A stretch of 64,000 bases of DNA from contig JABSSW010000023.1 in NCBI GenBank assembly GCA_018902385.1, positions 496,001 through 560,000 on the forward strand. Direction: 5' to 3'. The stretch is from Physcia stellaris. Its lineage: Eukaryota; Ascomycota; Lecanoromycetes; Caliciales; Physciaceae. Positions 13,708 to 25,127 of this stretch are shown here, one piece after another (the stretch's first letter is position 1; every line of letters begins with the position of its first letter). The notes beneath the pieces were generated by a model. The model saw only the letters and a program-made list of their open reading frames with translations. It had not been told where the DNA came from and did not search any database. A program made the position numbers and the translations under genes.

Positions 13708-14526
13708 TTAAGTGAGATATGAGATCTCGTCCTCGAATCCAACCGGGGCTTTATCGTCAGGCGTCCATTGTGGCCCGTAGTAAGTCTTGAGGATCGCATT
13801 TGCAAGCTTCTTGGTATCCTCCATACCCCCCTTTCCTAGAGGCAGGTGATGCTCGGTCTGGAACTCCAACACCGTCTTCGGCACTTTCTCTTCACCTTCG
13901 TCGTCCGGATCTGGAAAACACTTCGCCAGCGCCCGACTCTTTTCTAGGACGGGATCTCTCAAACCATGCATATGCACACTCGGCACCTTGATCGCACCCC
14001 AATACCTCGGGTCTGCAGCGCCCTTTCCATATTCATACTTGTCTCCCAGCCCTGTATATCTGCTGTCCACCCCTATGGGCGGGAACCCCGGCACCAAGAA
14101 AACCCCAAATTGGAAATTCACATCTTCTCCAGCTAAACCCCCGCCTGTCCGGCACTGCTCCATCAATATCCCTGCAGCGAGCATTGCCCCTTGCGAAAAC
14201 CCCATGACGCCGACGAAAGGCATGCCATCGCCGTCCTCGATCATAGCTTTTCGTATTGCAGTGCGTACCCGTGCGACATCATCGCCTTCATTGACGGGCG
14301 TCCAGCGATAGTATGGACCTGCGGACTCGAACACCGGGAGGACACCCATACCTGGAGGGCAGGGGAAAGGGGCGTTGACGTAGACGAGGTGGAAGTGTGA
14401 CCGGAGGAGAGAGGCAAGGCGCATGGTTTGAATTTTGAAAATCATGGCGCTGGTACCGCCACCGTGGAGACAGAGGAGACGAGGGAGGCGGGGTGGAGTT
14501 TTGGAAGTAAAATTATCGGCACTCAT
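13708..14526 (-). CDS. FSH1-family serine hydrolase
   Basis: A single-exon gene of 272 residues from the ATG at 14526; the frame is open further upstream but without an ATG. It is an alpha/beta hydrolase of the FSH1/OVCA2 family. It has LCLHGGG near the N-terminus (oxyanion region), the nucleophile elbow GFSQGAML (GxSxG), the acid in HGLRDPVLE and the catalytic His probably in FQTEHHLPLG. The segment YRWTPVNEGDDVARVRTAI is typical of fungal members, some of which are thioesterase-like partners of polyketide synthases. No such cluster lies nearby, so this copy is likely a general cytosolic esterase/thioesterase of unknown substrate. Confidence 0.9.
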   Translation of the reverse strand: MSADNFTSKTPPRLPRLLCLHGGGTSAMIFKIQTMRLASLLRSHFHLVYVNAPFPCPPGMGVLPVFESAGPYYRWTPVNEGDDVARVRTAIRKAMIEDGDGMPFVGVMGFSQGAMLAAGILMEQCRTGGGLAGEDVNFQFGVFLVPGFPPIGVDSRYTGLGDKYEYGKGAADPRYWGAIKVPSVHMHGLRDPVLEKSRALAKCFPDPDDEGEEKVPKTVLEFQTEHHLPLGKGGMEDTKKLANAILKTYYGPQWTPDDKAPVGFEDEISYLT

Positions 14527-15416
14527 CGTGGACGAACTAAATGGTGAAGGTTGTAACGGTAGTGTGAAGTGGAACGGTAACGGAGGAATGTTGGCCTGTG
14601 CAAAACTCCCAAATAAGAGTTTAGGTATCGTTCCAACAACTGGTGACAATAGTACGCAGAGTGTTTTCTCGTCAAAATTCCATAAAGCTAATCATGGCGG
14701 AAGAGAAAGTGGTAGTCGCTAATTTCACTGATCCTTCGGGAGGCACGATGGCCTGACTGATTACTTAATCCTGTTAACGAGCGTCATCGCGAAAGGGATC
14801 CATGGATAGCAGACAAGCAGGAGATTGTCATATTTCTGAGAGTGGAATCAGCCGGTACACTGGGCTTTTGGCAAAAGAAAGTCCCAGGATTTGGAACCTC
14901 ATTCATTTCGGACGCCGAGGGGTCGATCAGCGGAAAGTGTACCCGGGGTCTAATCGTGCTACAACAATCGCGGGGCTTAGTCCCCCATAGGGTACCACCC
15001 GAGCCACCAAAAGATGCCCCTGACACAGCCTAGTAGATATCTCGGGAGGCAGATTTGTTAGGTAACGATCGGGTACGAGTATCTCACCAGGCTCCGCTAG
15101 CAAGATAACAACTTCACGAGATGGACCTGAGAGCTTATGACCCTCACAACAACGATTGCCACTCTGAATATGATGAATACACTCTGAGATGGGTGCTTCT
15201 CGGGCTAATATGTGTTCCCTACCAACGGTCCACTTGGGCAATAATCGTGGGTCAGGACCTCACTAAAACTCGGGGCCTAGTAGAGGGCAGACTTATGGGG
15301 GACGTCGTGATCCGGGTAATTTTCGTTGTCAAAGTGAATGGCTGCTAATAAGTTGCCCATGTCTTTGCTGTTATGCATTTTAGACATATGGACGATTTTT
15401 ATCTCCTTCACTACGG
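14527..15416. other. Intergenic, no intact gene
   Basis: About 0.9 kb between the FSH1-like gene (upstream side) and the 3' end of allantoicase. There are several short overlapping frames of 60-104 codons on both strands, but none has a recognisable domain. It could be decayed sequence; I cannot name a source. Confidence 0.4.
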
Positions 15417-16585
15417 TTAGACCCTAGTTCCAAATACCCGAAACCGTTTGACTCCTCCATCTGGTATCATTGTCATCTTCACATGGGTATAGGTCTTTTC
15501 ATCCCCATTTTTCAGTTTTTCCCGCTTGAATTCGAACTCCTCGTCTGGTCCGACCTTCTCTGCTCCCAAAATCTCTGTCCACATCCCAACCACTGGCTCA
15601 GGTATCTCTTCTCCATCCTGAACATCACACCCCTCGACCTTCACACCTTGCGGAAAATTGCCAATAAAATGCCTCGTATCAAACACGATCTTCCTGGCCT
15701 TCCCTCTAGCACCCAGCCGCACAACCACCCAATCGACATGTCCCTTCCCTCGGCTCCTCTTCGTCTCCCACCCATCTCCCATATCTACACCCCTACCCGG
15801 CAATAGCAGATTTTCCTTCCGGCCAAAATGCTCGTCGCTACAGGCCACCGCAACTCCACCCATAGCCGCAGCACTCAGCTCCACCTCCTCTTCTAAATCC
15901 TCCGGCCACACCGGAACCGCCTCGCCATAGAGCCTAAATCTTGCAATGCCCCCGTCGGGAAACATACACAACCTCACATGCGTGACTTCCACCTCACCGT
16001 CCACCCTCCAAGCATGCCGTCGACTAGGTCCACATTCTCTCCGGCCTAGAACCTCTTTCCACCCCTGGTAACTCTGCGCCTTAACCTTCTCGTCCGCCCC
16101 TTCACCCGCTTCGAAACATCCCTGCACGCTCACCGCCTCCGCATAGTTTCCCGTGAAGAACGCAGTGTCGATTTCTACACCCCGCACGCGCCCGCTCGCT
16201 ACGCCGAGCTTTACAATCACCCAGTCGCAGGAATTAGGGTTATGGCGTCGGCTTTCCCACCCGTCATACCAGGCTCCGGTGGCAATGAAGACGCCAGGGC
16301 GTGAAATAGGGGCACGAGGGTTGAGGAGGTTGGATGCTGGGGCGAAGAATTCATCGGAGGTGGAGAGGATGCGGGAGGAGAGGGAAGCGGAGATAAGATC
16401 TATCGGTTGGGAGTTCGTCAGCGAAGGGCGGTGGGAACAGTGATGAAGAGAGAATTCGAGGGAGGAGGACCGATGCAGGTAGAGCTGAAGGTGGCTGTTA
16501 TGAGGTCGGCGGGGATGGAGTCGGTTGGTGGAGATTGAGGTTGGATATCTTGGATTATCTCGGGGGAGAGTGCTTGGATTTCCAT
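15417..16585 (-). CDS. DAL2: Allantoicase
   Basis: Two exons (16471-16585, 15417-16399; 71-bp intron, phase 1) give 365 residues. Allantoicase (EC 3.5.3.4) hydrolyses allantoate to ureidoglycolate and urea in purine degradation, letting fungi use purines as nitrogen source. Two tandem allantoicase repeats are visible: one with GVFIATGAWYDGWESRRHNP, GVEIDTAFFTGNYAEAVSV and VRLCMFPDGGIARFRLYG, and one with DMGDGWETKRSR, IVFDTRHFIGNFPQGVKV and VKMTMIPDGGVKRFRVFG. The intron donor is the rare GTCCTC; splicing joins STCI to DLISASL, matching the family start. No other purine-catabolism gene is next to it. Confidence 0.95.
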
Positions 16586-17290
16586 TTCTGTTTGGGAGAC
16601 CAATGCCAATAGCTTGGGATGAGCTTGAGTCTTATAGGCAACTGTGGTTGTCTTCGCAGCCGCGAATGGATTTTTTATGCAGCTTGCTTGCCTAAACCCC
16701 GCAAACCCTATTCTAGAACCCTGTCCCAAAACCTTGGATGAAAGACTCCCCAAGTTTTCCGAAATACCTTAAGTAGAGAATTGGAGAGATTGTAAAACTG
16801 TCCAGCACCAAGCAAGGTCTAGCATCTCGTGCCGAAACTTAGCGAACTCATCGCTCAATTTGCCGCTGGTCTCGTTGTCGGCCACAAGCCAAAGTGATTG
16901 GAATGATATCCCAGACACAGAGAAGCCTAACACGGTGCACAAACGCCTGGATAAGGAGCAGCCCACTAGAAATCCTTGAACAAGATTGGCTACTTCCAAT
17001 ATATACAAAACAGCTTCAATCGACCTCCCTCGGCGAAACCACAAGACTGCAAATGGGATATCAAAGCCTAAATCGTACACACGTGATCCAATCACATCTC
17101 CGAAACAATCCAAACATACCAGAATGTACAGTATCCATTGTACCCAGCAGGTATAGACCGCTAAATTGACATCGAGCCCCGCCCAGATTAGAAATTATAA
17201 TATAAAGTATAAGGACATATATCCAGCGTGAAATTAGGTACATAGCACATGAATTACCTGATCCGTGAAAACTTCTCTTGGAAAAGGCAT
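16586..17290. other. Intergenic, allantoicase to SUN gene
   Basis: About 0.7 kb holding the allantoicase upstream region and the 3' flank of the SUN-family gene. A 114-codon minus-strand frame (16769-17113) is hydrophobic in parts but starts without an ATG; not called. Confidence 0.45.
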
Positions 17291-19062
17291 TTAGAGCGCT
17301 ACAGTGGCCACGGCGGCGAGCACAGTCAAAGCCAGGCCTGCCATGGTGACTTGAGTGTTAAACCCTGCCCCAGTAGACTTTGCCGTTTGGTAAGGCAAAG
17401 GCTGTGAGGGGCTGCCGGTCTTATTGCTCGACGAGCTTGAGCTGCTCGGTGAAGCCATAGTCGCGGTGTCGTTCTGGACGAAGACATGAGGCTTATAATG
17501 GAAGCTCAGGGCGGCTGTAGTATACGATGGTGCTATATGATGCGGTGAATGAATCGAGGTTACGGCAACTTCAGAGGCGAACGGCGCTGCACTACTCGCC
17601 ACGGAAAGTGGAGACCAATGCGATGAGCTGACCGCGATCGACGAAGCGACCGATGTGGACAAAGCTGACGGGAAGTACGCGCTGCTTGACGGTGGTGTTG
17701 GTACAGATGACGAAGAGGACGAAGAGGACGATGATATTGAAGCAGACGAAGACGACGGGATTGGTGTTGGTGTCCGTGTCGGAGTAGGTGTGGGTGTGGG
17801 TGTGGGTGTGGGCGTCGGCGTCGGCGTGGGTGTAGGCGTAGGCGTAGGCGTAGGCGTCGGTGTTGGTGTTGGAGTGGGTGTTGGGGTTGACGATGGCGAG
17901 CTGCTTGGTGCTTGCGATGGTGAAGCAACGGACTCTGGCGCTCCACCAGAGGCACCGTTGGAATCGCTGGTTCCCCCTTCGAAAACCACGAAATTTGCCG
18001 TCGTACCCTCTGGCACAGTAACGACGCAAAAGTTTGCGCCCCCTGCGCCGTCCGTGCTGCTACCATCTACCTCATTCACTTTATGTTTATTGGGATCGAT
18101 CGCGCACGGCAGTCCATTGCAGTCACCGTCACAAACAATTTCAACACCCCAGGTCGGCATTTCGTCGCGGAACGGCGTGGCGGGCTCCAGGTAAATTGGG
18201 TTCCATGCCAACTTGACGAACGTTTCGCCAGACTCCACTGTATTGGCACCAGCAACGTACGGGCTCCAGTTGCCGTACGGATTGTCGGATGAGCCCCAGA
18301 CGCAGGCTTCTTCACTTGATATTCCGGGCGGATTGATATAAAAGCTGCCGCAGGGTCAGTCGAGTGACTACAGTCTCTTATGGGTTGGCAATACTTACTG
18401 AGCAGCAGTGCCAGCCCAGTAGCTCGGCCCTGGAACAGCGAGTTGTGCCCAAGTCTCGATATCGGTGGGAATTAGCATGGCCTCATTGCCGGGAAGCACG
18501 GTCTGACAGAAGGCGACGTTTCCTTTTGCCTTGTTCTTGCAGCCAATATTGCCCGTACCATCGACACAATAAGGCTTATTCGGGAATGGTTTTTGGATTT
18601 TACCACTGTTGTCGCAGTAGAGTCCTCCGTTCTACTACTATCAGCGTATTACTTAGCGGAACGACTGGAAGATTCTCATACCATTGACATTGGGTAGGAG
18701 TATGATGTGGCTTTTGGATCCCATTGCGCCATGACTTGTCCTGGGGGACAAGCATAAGGGCAGTAGTGTCCAGGCTCGCAACACTGATCTGGACTCATCG
18801 CCCATCCACCATTACTATCATTGGGGGTCACCGCGACGAGGCCAGCATCGGTTGGGAATTCGCATTGTCCCCCTCTTTTCTCCACCTCTACATCCCTGAG
18901 AGCGACAGCATGCCCAGTTTCCGCCACGGATGAATGGTGGTTCCTGCTGTGACGGTGTCTGTGTTCGAGCGCATTGAGATGTGCGTTCCCATGCTTTGCG
19001 CATGCCACAGCAAACTGGAGCGCGACAATGGCGCAGACTGTGCTGAGAGAATTGACCTTCAT
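17291..19062 (-). CDS. SUN-family (SIM1/UTH1-like) cell-wall protein with TP repeat and GPI-type tail
   Basis: Three exons (18682-19062, 18399-18631, 17291-18344; introns 50 and 54 bp) give 555 residues. A signal peptide (about 1-22) and a His-rich stretch precede a Cys-rich SUN domain: QCCEPGHYCPYACPPGQV, MNGGLYCDNSGKIQKPF, CQTVLPGNEAMLIPT and the WNPIYLEP region. After it comes a run of about 20 Thr-Pro dipeptides, a long Ser-rich linker and a hydrophobic C-terminus (AGLALTVLAAVATVAL), which together look like a wall-spanning stalk and a GPI-attachment signal. SUN proteins act in wall remodelling and septation, and some members bind or cleave beta-1,3-glucan. Both introns restore conserved motifs (SM-NGGLYC and AAH-FYINPPG). 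Confidence 0.92.
17762..17888 (-). repeat. Imperfect hexanucleotide minisatellite encoding Thr-Pro repeats
   Basis: About 20 copies of a 6-bp unit (ACNCCN on the coding strand) within the SUN-family gene. Third positions vary between copies. Because the unit is 6 bp, the other strand also reads open, as Gly-Val repeats. Confidence 0.85.
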
Positions 19063-20138
19063 CTAGCTTTGTTGATGTGTTGATGGCCCGATTCAGCCGG
19101 TGGCAGGAGGGTTTGTTTGTGTATATGTTTCTATGGCGCACTTGGAAGCGGTTCAGTCGATGTTGGTCGGATTTGTTGAGTCGACGTCCACAGCGCAGTG
19201 TTCCTGATTAATGCTTGGGTCGCAAAGCAAAGTGTCTCTTCAGTCAATGGCGTAGGTACTGTATAACGTTTAATCGCTAAGGAATGACTACGGTGAGGTG
19301 TTTGCAAGGAATGTTTTTGCCGCGACAGCAGCTGAAAGGACGACAATAAGGAGCGACGGTGAGGGAGGTGCGGAAGAAGAAAAGGAAGTCGAGGACGGGA
19401 GCGAGGACTGGGGATGCGACCAGAGGCCGGCTCGAGCTCCCTGCGCTTTCTCCCAGCCATACAGTACAAATTAGTGATCGGCCAGGGGTTCATCTCCGCA
19501 AAAGCACCAACAGTCACTAAGAGCGGCTAAATGCAAGGAAAATGAGGCAGGTTGCTCTTCCAATCAAGATGAGCCGGTACCTGACGCTAGTAACCTCCTA
19601 GTTTTAGCTCGGAGGCTAAAGAGAAGCTTGAAAATTGGAATTCCATCATCCAATTGCAAGAAGACTCCTTTGTGACTGTCATGCTTGGACCTCGACCTTT
19701 CGCGATCGAGATCAACACACTGACTCATCTGACTGTCACTGGCGCTCACAGACCAACCCAACCGCAAAATTAGCATCTCCCTACCAACACTCCGTACGTA
19801 TAGCCATCGAGTAAGGGCTGACCATACACAATTGGCCACATTCGCCAGGAACGTTGATCTGGAGAAATGGAATCCTGCCTCCACGCCAAGTATATATCGA
19901 CGGCGTGCCGAGGATAAAGCAGAAAGAGTTGAACAGATCTCGACTCACCGGTAGAATGCCCTTATGCATCGGACACAAGCACTGGACCCGTTGGGATCGT
20001 GCTGCTCAAACCAATCGGCTCAATGATTTTGGTCTTCCCTCAAGTTCATCTGCACTGTGCGATATTGGAAAACCATCGAACCTAGAGTCTTAGAGTGAGC
20101 GACATAACCCATTTCTTCCCCGGTGCTGCCTTGTCAAG
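19063..20138. promoter_or_regulatory. Divergent intergenic region, SUN gene / JmjC gene
   Basis: About 1.1 kb between two head-to-head genes, so it holds both promoters. A 128-codon frame at 19131-19517 (minus) has no recognised domain. Nothing else is supportable. Confidence 0.45.
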
Positions 20139-21584
20139 ATGAATCCAAGCCTCTTAGATCTTCTCACCAGTCACCTTTCCAACGTACTACGGAACCCACT
20201 GTCAACCGACTCGCTTTCAGAGTGCCCAGCATCGGTGCTTTCAATCCTCAGCACCCATCCGGAATCTCTCATACGTCTTGCACGCTCCAAGCTCTATTCC
20301 TGGCCCTATGGCGACGTACCAGCCTGCTGGCGAAGGCTGTTCTCCGATGCTAGTATTGTGCATGCAATTCGCTTAATACAGACGAACATGGAGGCGAATC
20401 AGGCCTCTGTAATAGAAGCCGATAGGCTAAAGAGCGAGGACGAGCAGGCACGGAAAGAAACCCGCTGGGTTCAAGAAGTAGTCAATGTTCTGGACATGGC
20501 AATTATCATGGCCGGCGCAGAAGGCCGCCGCGATATGATCGAATCTATCCTGCAGGCACTCCAGCGACATGTCCAGGACCAGCAAGCGGAGGAGCACGGG
20601 CCGAAACCCAAACGCCGTAAACTTGACTTCTCAATGCGCCGTTTTGATGACCGTTTCCCAACCTGTTGTACCAAGCCTATAGAAACCTCACCGTTCGTAG
20701 AACATCCCATCCCCTCATCGTCTGCCGTTCCGATCATGTTGTTCGAACAACATCTGCAGGCCGGCAAGGGCCCACTAGTCATTAGGGATGCTCTAGAACA
20801 TTGGCCTGCTCTGCACGAGCGGCCGTGGGGTAGCCCTCACTATCTTCTACATAGGACCTTCGGAGGTCGGAGGCTAGTACCTGTAGAGCTGGGCAGAAGC
20901 TACACCGATGAAGGATGGGGGCAGAAAATATTGATGTTCGGAGATTTCATGGAGCAGTTTTTGATGTGCGGTGTTGAGGCATCCGAATACACGACCATCA
21001 GACAAAATCAACACTCAGATGGTGGCTCAAATGGGGCAGTCACGGGAGACGTAGAAAGCTCAGGGAAAGAAACGCCTAAAATCGGCTACCTAGCTCAACA
21101 TGATCTTTTCTCTCAGATCCCATCCCTCCGAAATGACATCTCGATCCCAGACTACTGTTTTGCTGACCCTCCCCAATTCTCCGAACCCATGATGTCAAAC
21201 CAGCAGGCAAATCCGCGCCTCGAAGAGCCCCTTCTGAACGCTTGGTTTGGCCCTGCTGGAACAGTCTCTCCTCTCCACACGGATCCGTATTACAACATAC
21301 TCTGCCAAGTGGTTGGCAAGAAGTATGTTCGGCTTTACAGTCCTGATCAGACCGACAAATTGTATCCTAGAGGTGTCGAAGGCGGCGTCAACATGAGTAA
21401 TACGAGCGAGCTTGATGTGGAGGGGGATAACGATGAGATGAAGAAAGTCTTTCCGCTGTTTCAGCACGCGAAGTATGTTGAGACAGTATTGGAAGAGGGC
21501 CAGTGTCTCTTTATTCCCATTGGTTGGTGGCACTATGTGAGGAGCTTGACTGTGAGTTTCAGTGTCAGCTTCTGGTGGGACTGA
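20139..21584 (+). CDS. JmjC-domain (cupin_8, KDM8/JMJD5-like) dioxygenase
   Basis: An intronless gene of 481 residues from the ATG at 20139. The N-terminal 200 residues are helical, with a basic patch (KPKRRKLD). A C-terminal cupin/JmjC fold follows, with [17 protein letters not shown] at its start. The Fe(II) ligands are visible as [10 protein letters not shown] (His380, Asp382) and GWWHYVRSL (His465). The 2-oxoglutarate lysine is probably in [15 protein letters not shown]5-type enzymes hydroxylate or trim protein side chains; a strict histone demethylase role is not established for fungal members. Its 3' end faces the AlkB-GRF gene, 184 bp away. Confidence 0.9.
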   Translation: MNPSLLDLLTSHLSNVLRNPLSTDSLSECPASVLSILSTHPESLIRLARSKLYSWPYGDVPACWRRLFSDASIVHAIRLIQTNMEANQASVIEADRLKSEDEQARKETRWVQEVVNVLDMAIIMAGAEGRRDMIESILQALQRHVQDQQAEEHGPKPKRRKLDFSMRRFDDRFPTCCTKPIETSPFVEHPIPSSSAVPIMLFEQHLQAGKGPLVIRDALEHWPALHERPWGSPHYLLHRTFGGRRLVPVELGRSYTDEGWGQKILMFGDFMEQFLMCGVEASEYTTIRQNQHSDGGSNGAVTGDVESSGKETPKIGYLAQHDLFSQIPSLRNDISIPDYCFADPPQFSEPMMSNQQANPRLEEPLLNAWFGPAGTVSPLHTDPYYNILCQVVGKKYVRLYSPDQTDKLYPRGVEGGVNMSNTSELDVEGDNDEMKKVFPLFQHAKYVETVLEEGQCLFIPIGWWHYVRSLTVSFSVSFWWD

Positions 21585-21768
21585 GTTTAGAGAGACACAA
21601 ATATGCCGTTCACACTTCCACTTGTTCGCTTACCATTGTCTCTAAGAGCCACCAGCTCATGGTAGCTCTAAGGCGCCTTTACGAAAGGGTTCTCTTTGGA
21701 GGGCAAAGCTACCGTGCTCCTTGAACGACGCTTTAATGACCTGAATAGAGAGAGCAATTCGAAGTAAG

Positions 21769-23657
21769 TCAAAGCTGCCCCAAGATCTCTCGTGGGAAAG
21801 GCTTGCGCATAGCCCAAGGTGGCTCGCCGTTGTCATCGAACTCAGCCCATTGGAAGAAAGAGCACCTAGACCCGTTAACCTATACAAACGACCGAGGAAG
21901 GATGGCATAGCAGTATGACTACCCTTCTTTTCCAGGAGTTAGCCCCACATGGCACATCCACATGTACCGGCCGCGATTTTCTTTCTCTGTTGATCACCTA
22001 GAGTCAGCATCTCCGTCCTCCAGCACATGAAATGAACCCGATGCACAAGGGGGATTTGGGACTTGACTCGCGAACTGACCTAGGGAGAATGGAAGAAGTG
22101 ACTTCGACGATACTTACTTTTTTGAACGCACCGTAGCACAGTTGCTATGCCACACCGACATCGAGGACTGTTGAGGATTTCATAGTTAGCATTGCCATGG
22201 TGGGCTGAGTGTCGGATTGCAAGACATGTGCCTTGAGCAAGTCGCCCTACGGCATGTCTTGCATTTCAAGAACAAGTTTGAGAAAGGAAACATCCTTCCG
22301 AAAAGACTTACGTATAGCTAGGGTGAAAGCTCTCTCTATAGTAGCGATAGGTGACATTAAGGCGTTTGTTCCCAGAAATGGGATGTGGATCGATTGCAGC
22401 TGCAGGGTGGATACTATGCGAACAAATCAACTACAATGGCAGAAGTGTTGACAGAATGCTTACCTATGCTTCCATTCTTCCTGCATCTCTGCATGCATCA
22501 CCAGGAGAGAATTATGAGGTAGGTGGATTGCAATTTGACCCTCGACGTCTGCTCTCTGTAGCCCCTCATCTCCTTTCGACTCACCAGTGTCATCGTCACG
22601 CGCAACAATCTTGCGCACTCTGAATTCGCGAGCTACACCAAGACTCAAGCTTCCAATCACTGCTCGCGGCCCTAGGTAGGTTAACTGGTCACTGTGGTAG
22701 CCAACGCTTTCGGCTCCACCGTTGTAGCAATTCACAAAGGCGGCATTGGGAATCCACGGATCTGGAGACTGGTATTTGAGTTTCTTCCCGTCGGGATAAT
22801 GGTCTTTGATACGCTCAACTATTTGTGCATTGACAGCTGCCTGCACTTTTGAGGATACTGCTCTCATCTGCGGAGTAATTCGACGAACGTCTTCTAGGTA
22901 GCTTCCATTGTAAAGATATTCATGCTTCTGTTTCACTTGCTCTTCGAAGCTTCCCACGTACTATTCATGGAATAAAGTTAGCTTTCTTCTTTCACGAATA
23001 AAATTTGAGCTACGAATCATGCCTCTTGGGCCGGCCGCTCCCTTTGCACGTCTTGTGGTTCCATTAAAGATCTAGAGAAGGAAAAAAGGCTTCGAAAAGA
23101 CGTACAAAGCATGTGCTATGTGGACTCTGTACGACGTTGTCAAAGACCTTGAAACTCTGTCGGCCAAAGGTCGTCGCTTCCCCAAGCAGTTCTATCAACA
23201 ATTCATTCGCTTCAATCGTGGAGAGAAAATTGTGAGTGATAGAGCAAGGCGTGTGAGCCGCAATATCTTCTGGAGCATACAGATGTAGAGTTGCACCTTT
23301 TCGAGTCAGAGCAGCCGGCTGCAATCCTGCAGCCTTTGTTTCGCCTTCTTTCCGCTGGAATGAAGTCAATGATGCCTGAAATCCAATGCTTGATGCGAGC
23401 CTCTTCCGTGGAGAATCTGTAGTTTGAAAATGGAGTAACTCGATAGATCTTTCTAGTGATCCATCGGTCGATATCAAGAAATCTAGTAGTGTTTCCAACC
23501 CGACATGGGGAAATAAGGAAGCCAGTGTGGCAATCTTCATGTCGGTAGAATCGGCATCCCCTTGTACGCTAGCTGTCTGCATCGGACTAAGCTGTTCTCC
23601 TGCCCTATGTAGGGGCTCTTCCATGCAGCGCCGCTTGCGAGACACAAAGGCATCCAT
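21769..23657 (-). CDS. CUE-AlkB-GRF fusion: Fe(II)/2-oxoglutarate DNA/RNA demethylase
   Basis: Six exons (23106-23657, 22464-22960, 22312-22413, 22118-22167, 21986-21923, 21865-21769) give 453 residues. Residues about 40-75 look like a CUE ubiquitin-binding domain (ATLASLFPHVGLETLLDFL). The middle is an ALKBH2/3-type core: FVNCYNGGAESVGYHSDQLT (HxD iron ligands), the second His in LLVMHAEMQEEW, and the RLNVTYR arginines that bind 2-oxoglutarate. The last three exons encode a GRF zinc finger: PRCRCGIATVLRCVQK, RYMWMCHVG and CSFFQWAEFDDNGEPPW. AlkB enzymes reverse N-alkyl base damage; GRF fingers bind single-stranded nucleic acid. The small 3' exons (50 and 64 bp) are placed by phase and motif continuity. 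Likely a nuclear alkylation-repair enzyme. Confidence 0.92.
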
Positions 23658-25127
23658 TGTATTTCAGATCTGGGTGCGGAAGCCTGGACCGTGAAGCACT
23701 CAGGGGTGTTTTTCGGGGGTGCTCAAGCTTTGCCTACATACTGTTAAGCTTAGTTTTATTGGCGGTTAGATATCACGTAGAACTACCTGGACCCCCAGGC
23801 TTTCATGCGATATGCGCAGCGGATACTGAGTCAATAATGGCATTCTTCAATTGTTACAATTCTAGAACAACAACTATAACAAGGTAATAATACTATCTTT
23901 CAGAACCTCCAACAGTTTTGAGCAATCCCGAAAACAGTCCCGGAGCATATTCTATGGGGCAAAACCATTGCATAGTGGAGAAACCAATTTCGACTAAGTC
24001 CCAAGTGCCAAGGGCGTGGACTTGGAAAATTTGCTGGTATAAAGACTCAAACGCTTCTTAGACAAAATAGGAGACTTAGTCAAAACTCATACTGCTTTTC
24101 CTCACTACTAGGTATGCAACAATGATTTTGCCCCATTCTATTACCTCAGGACCAATCAGAATAGCAAAAAGCCGCAGCTGCTCTCGGCGCTAAACCGTCG
24201 AAATAATAGCAAACACACTTAAAGGGTTATCTCTCCTCATCTTGTACTTCACCAGCTTCTGTACAATGATGTCCGACTCGAGCCAATCATAGTCACTCAT
24301 TGAAAAATCACGCTGAGTATACCTCGTTTTAGTTTGACAAAGGTTATTATTGTTCAATCATCCGGTCCTTCAAGTAAATGTCAACGTTGCCAGATGATCT
24401 TACAAGCAATATTAACATCCGCTATATCAAGGCTTCCAGGCAATCGAACTGCATGGGGAGATTGTGACCCATTTTTCATCACCTTGTCATTCATTTACTA
24501 GTGCTTCCTCGACGCTGGTGATGTTTCGCTCTATTGAATTGCATGATGACCTCGCGATCGCTGGCATAAATCCTATTTGTTTTTCGGCAATCATAAACGT
24601 TTGTATTGGTAAAGCTCATAAGTAGCTAAACTTACGCGACTTCATGAGGATGCTTCCAAAAACCAGAGAGGTAGCGTCGTCGATTGAACTCTCATATCAT
24701 ATTTAGTATCGAAATTGATCGAAATCATGTGTCATGATAGAATTCACCACTTCCGATACCTTAGAGCAGAAGTTCGAGACGCCGAAAATTTGAGGAAAGT
24801 AAAACTACAACCTGTCTTCCTCACATCTTGCGAGCTGCAGCAAAGTGTTACGGTCTTTTCAAATGTTGAAACAGTTGTCCGCAACCCTATCGCTGCTTCA
24901 CCAACCCACCCATCTAGTAGCTCGCGCCTTAATTTGTTATCATCCTTCGTCAATCCTGAATTTATCAATCAACCAATCATCCAGAACTAAGAAGCTCCTA
25001 CATTGGTACATCTTCACAACTCTGCAAAGCCCCGAACTACATCCGCGGTCTGATTGATTCTTGTTTTCACGATCACCAGTTCAGATGCTGACGAAGAGCT
25101 CGCTCACCACCTGAACCAAACACAGCG
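23658..25127. other. Intergenic, AlkB-GRF / RBR divergent region
   Basis: About 1.5 kb between head-to-head genes. The sequence is fairly AT-rich with many stops. The 91-codon frame near 24715-24990 does not start with ATG and shows no domain. No gene called. Confidence 0.5.

Noticed and set aside
16769-17113. Minus-strand 114-codon hydrophobic frame
   Set aside because: No ATG start and no recognisable domain.
17655-18194. Plus-strand frame of 179 codons with Gly-Val repeats
   Set aside because: It is the antisense shadow of the Thr-Pro minisatellite in the SUN-family gene, which has signal peptide, domain and splice support.
19131-19517. Minus-strand 128-codon frame upstream of the SUN gene
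   Set aside because: Low-complexity Ser/Arg/Pro composition, no domain, and it lies in a divergent promoter region.
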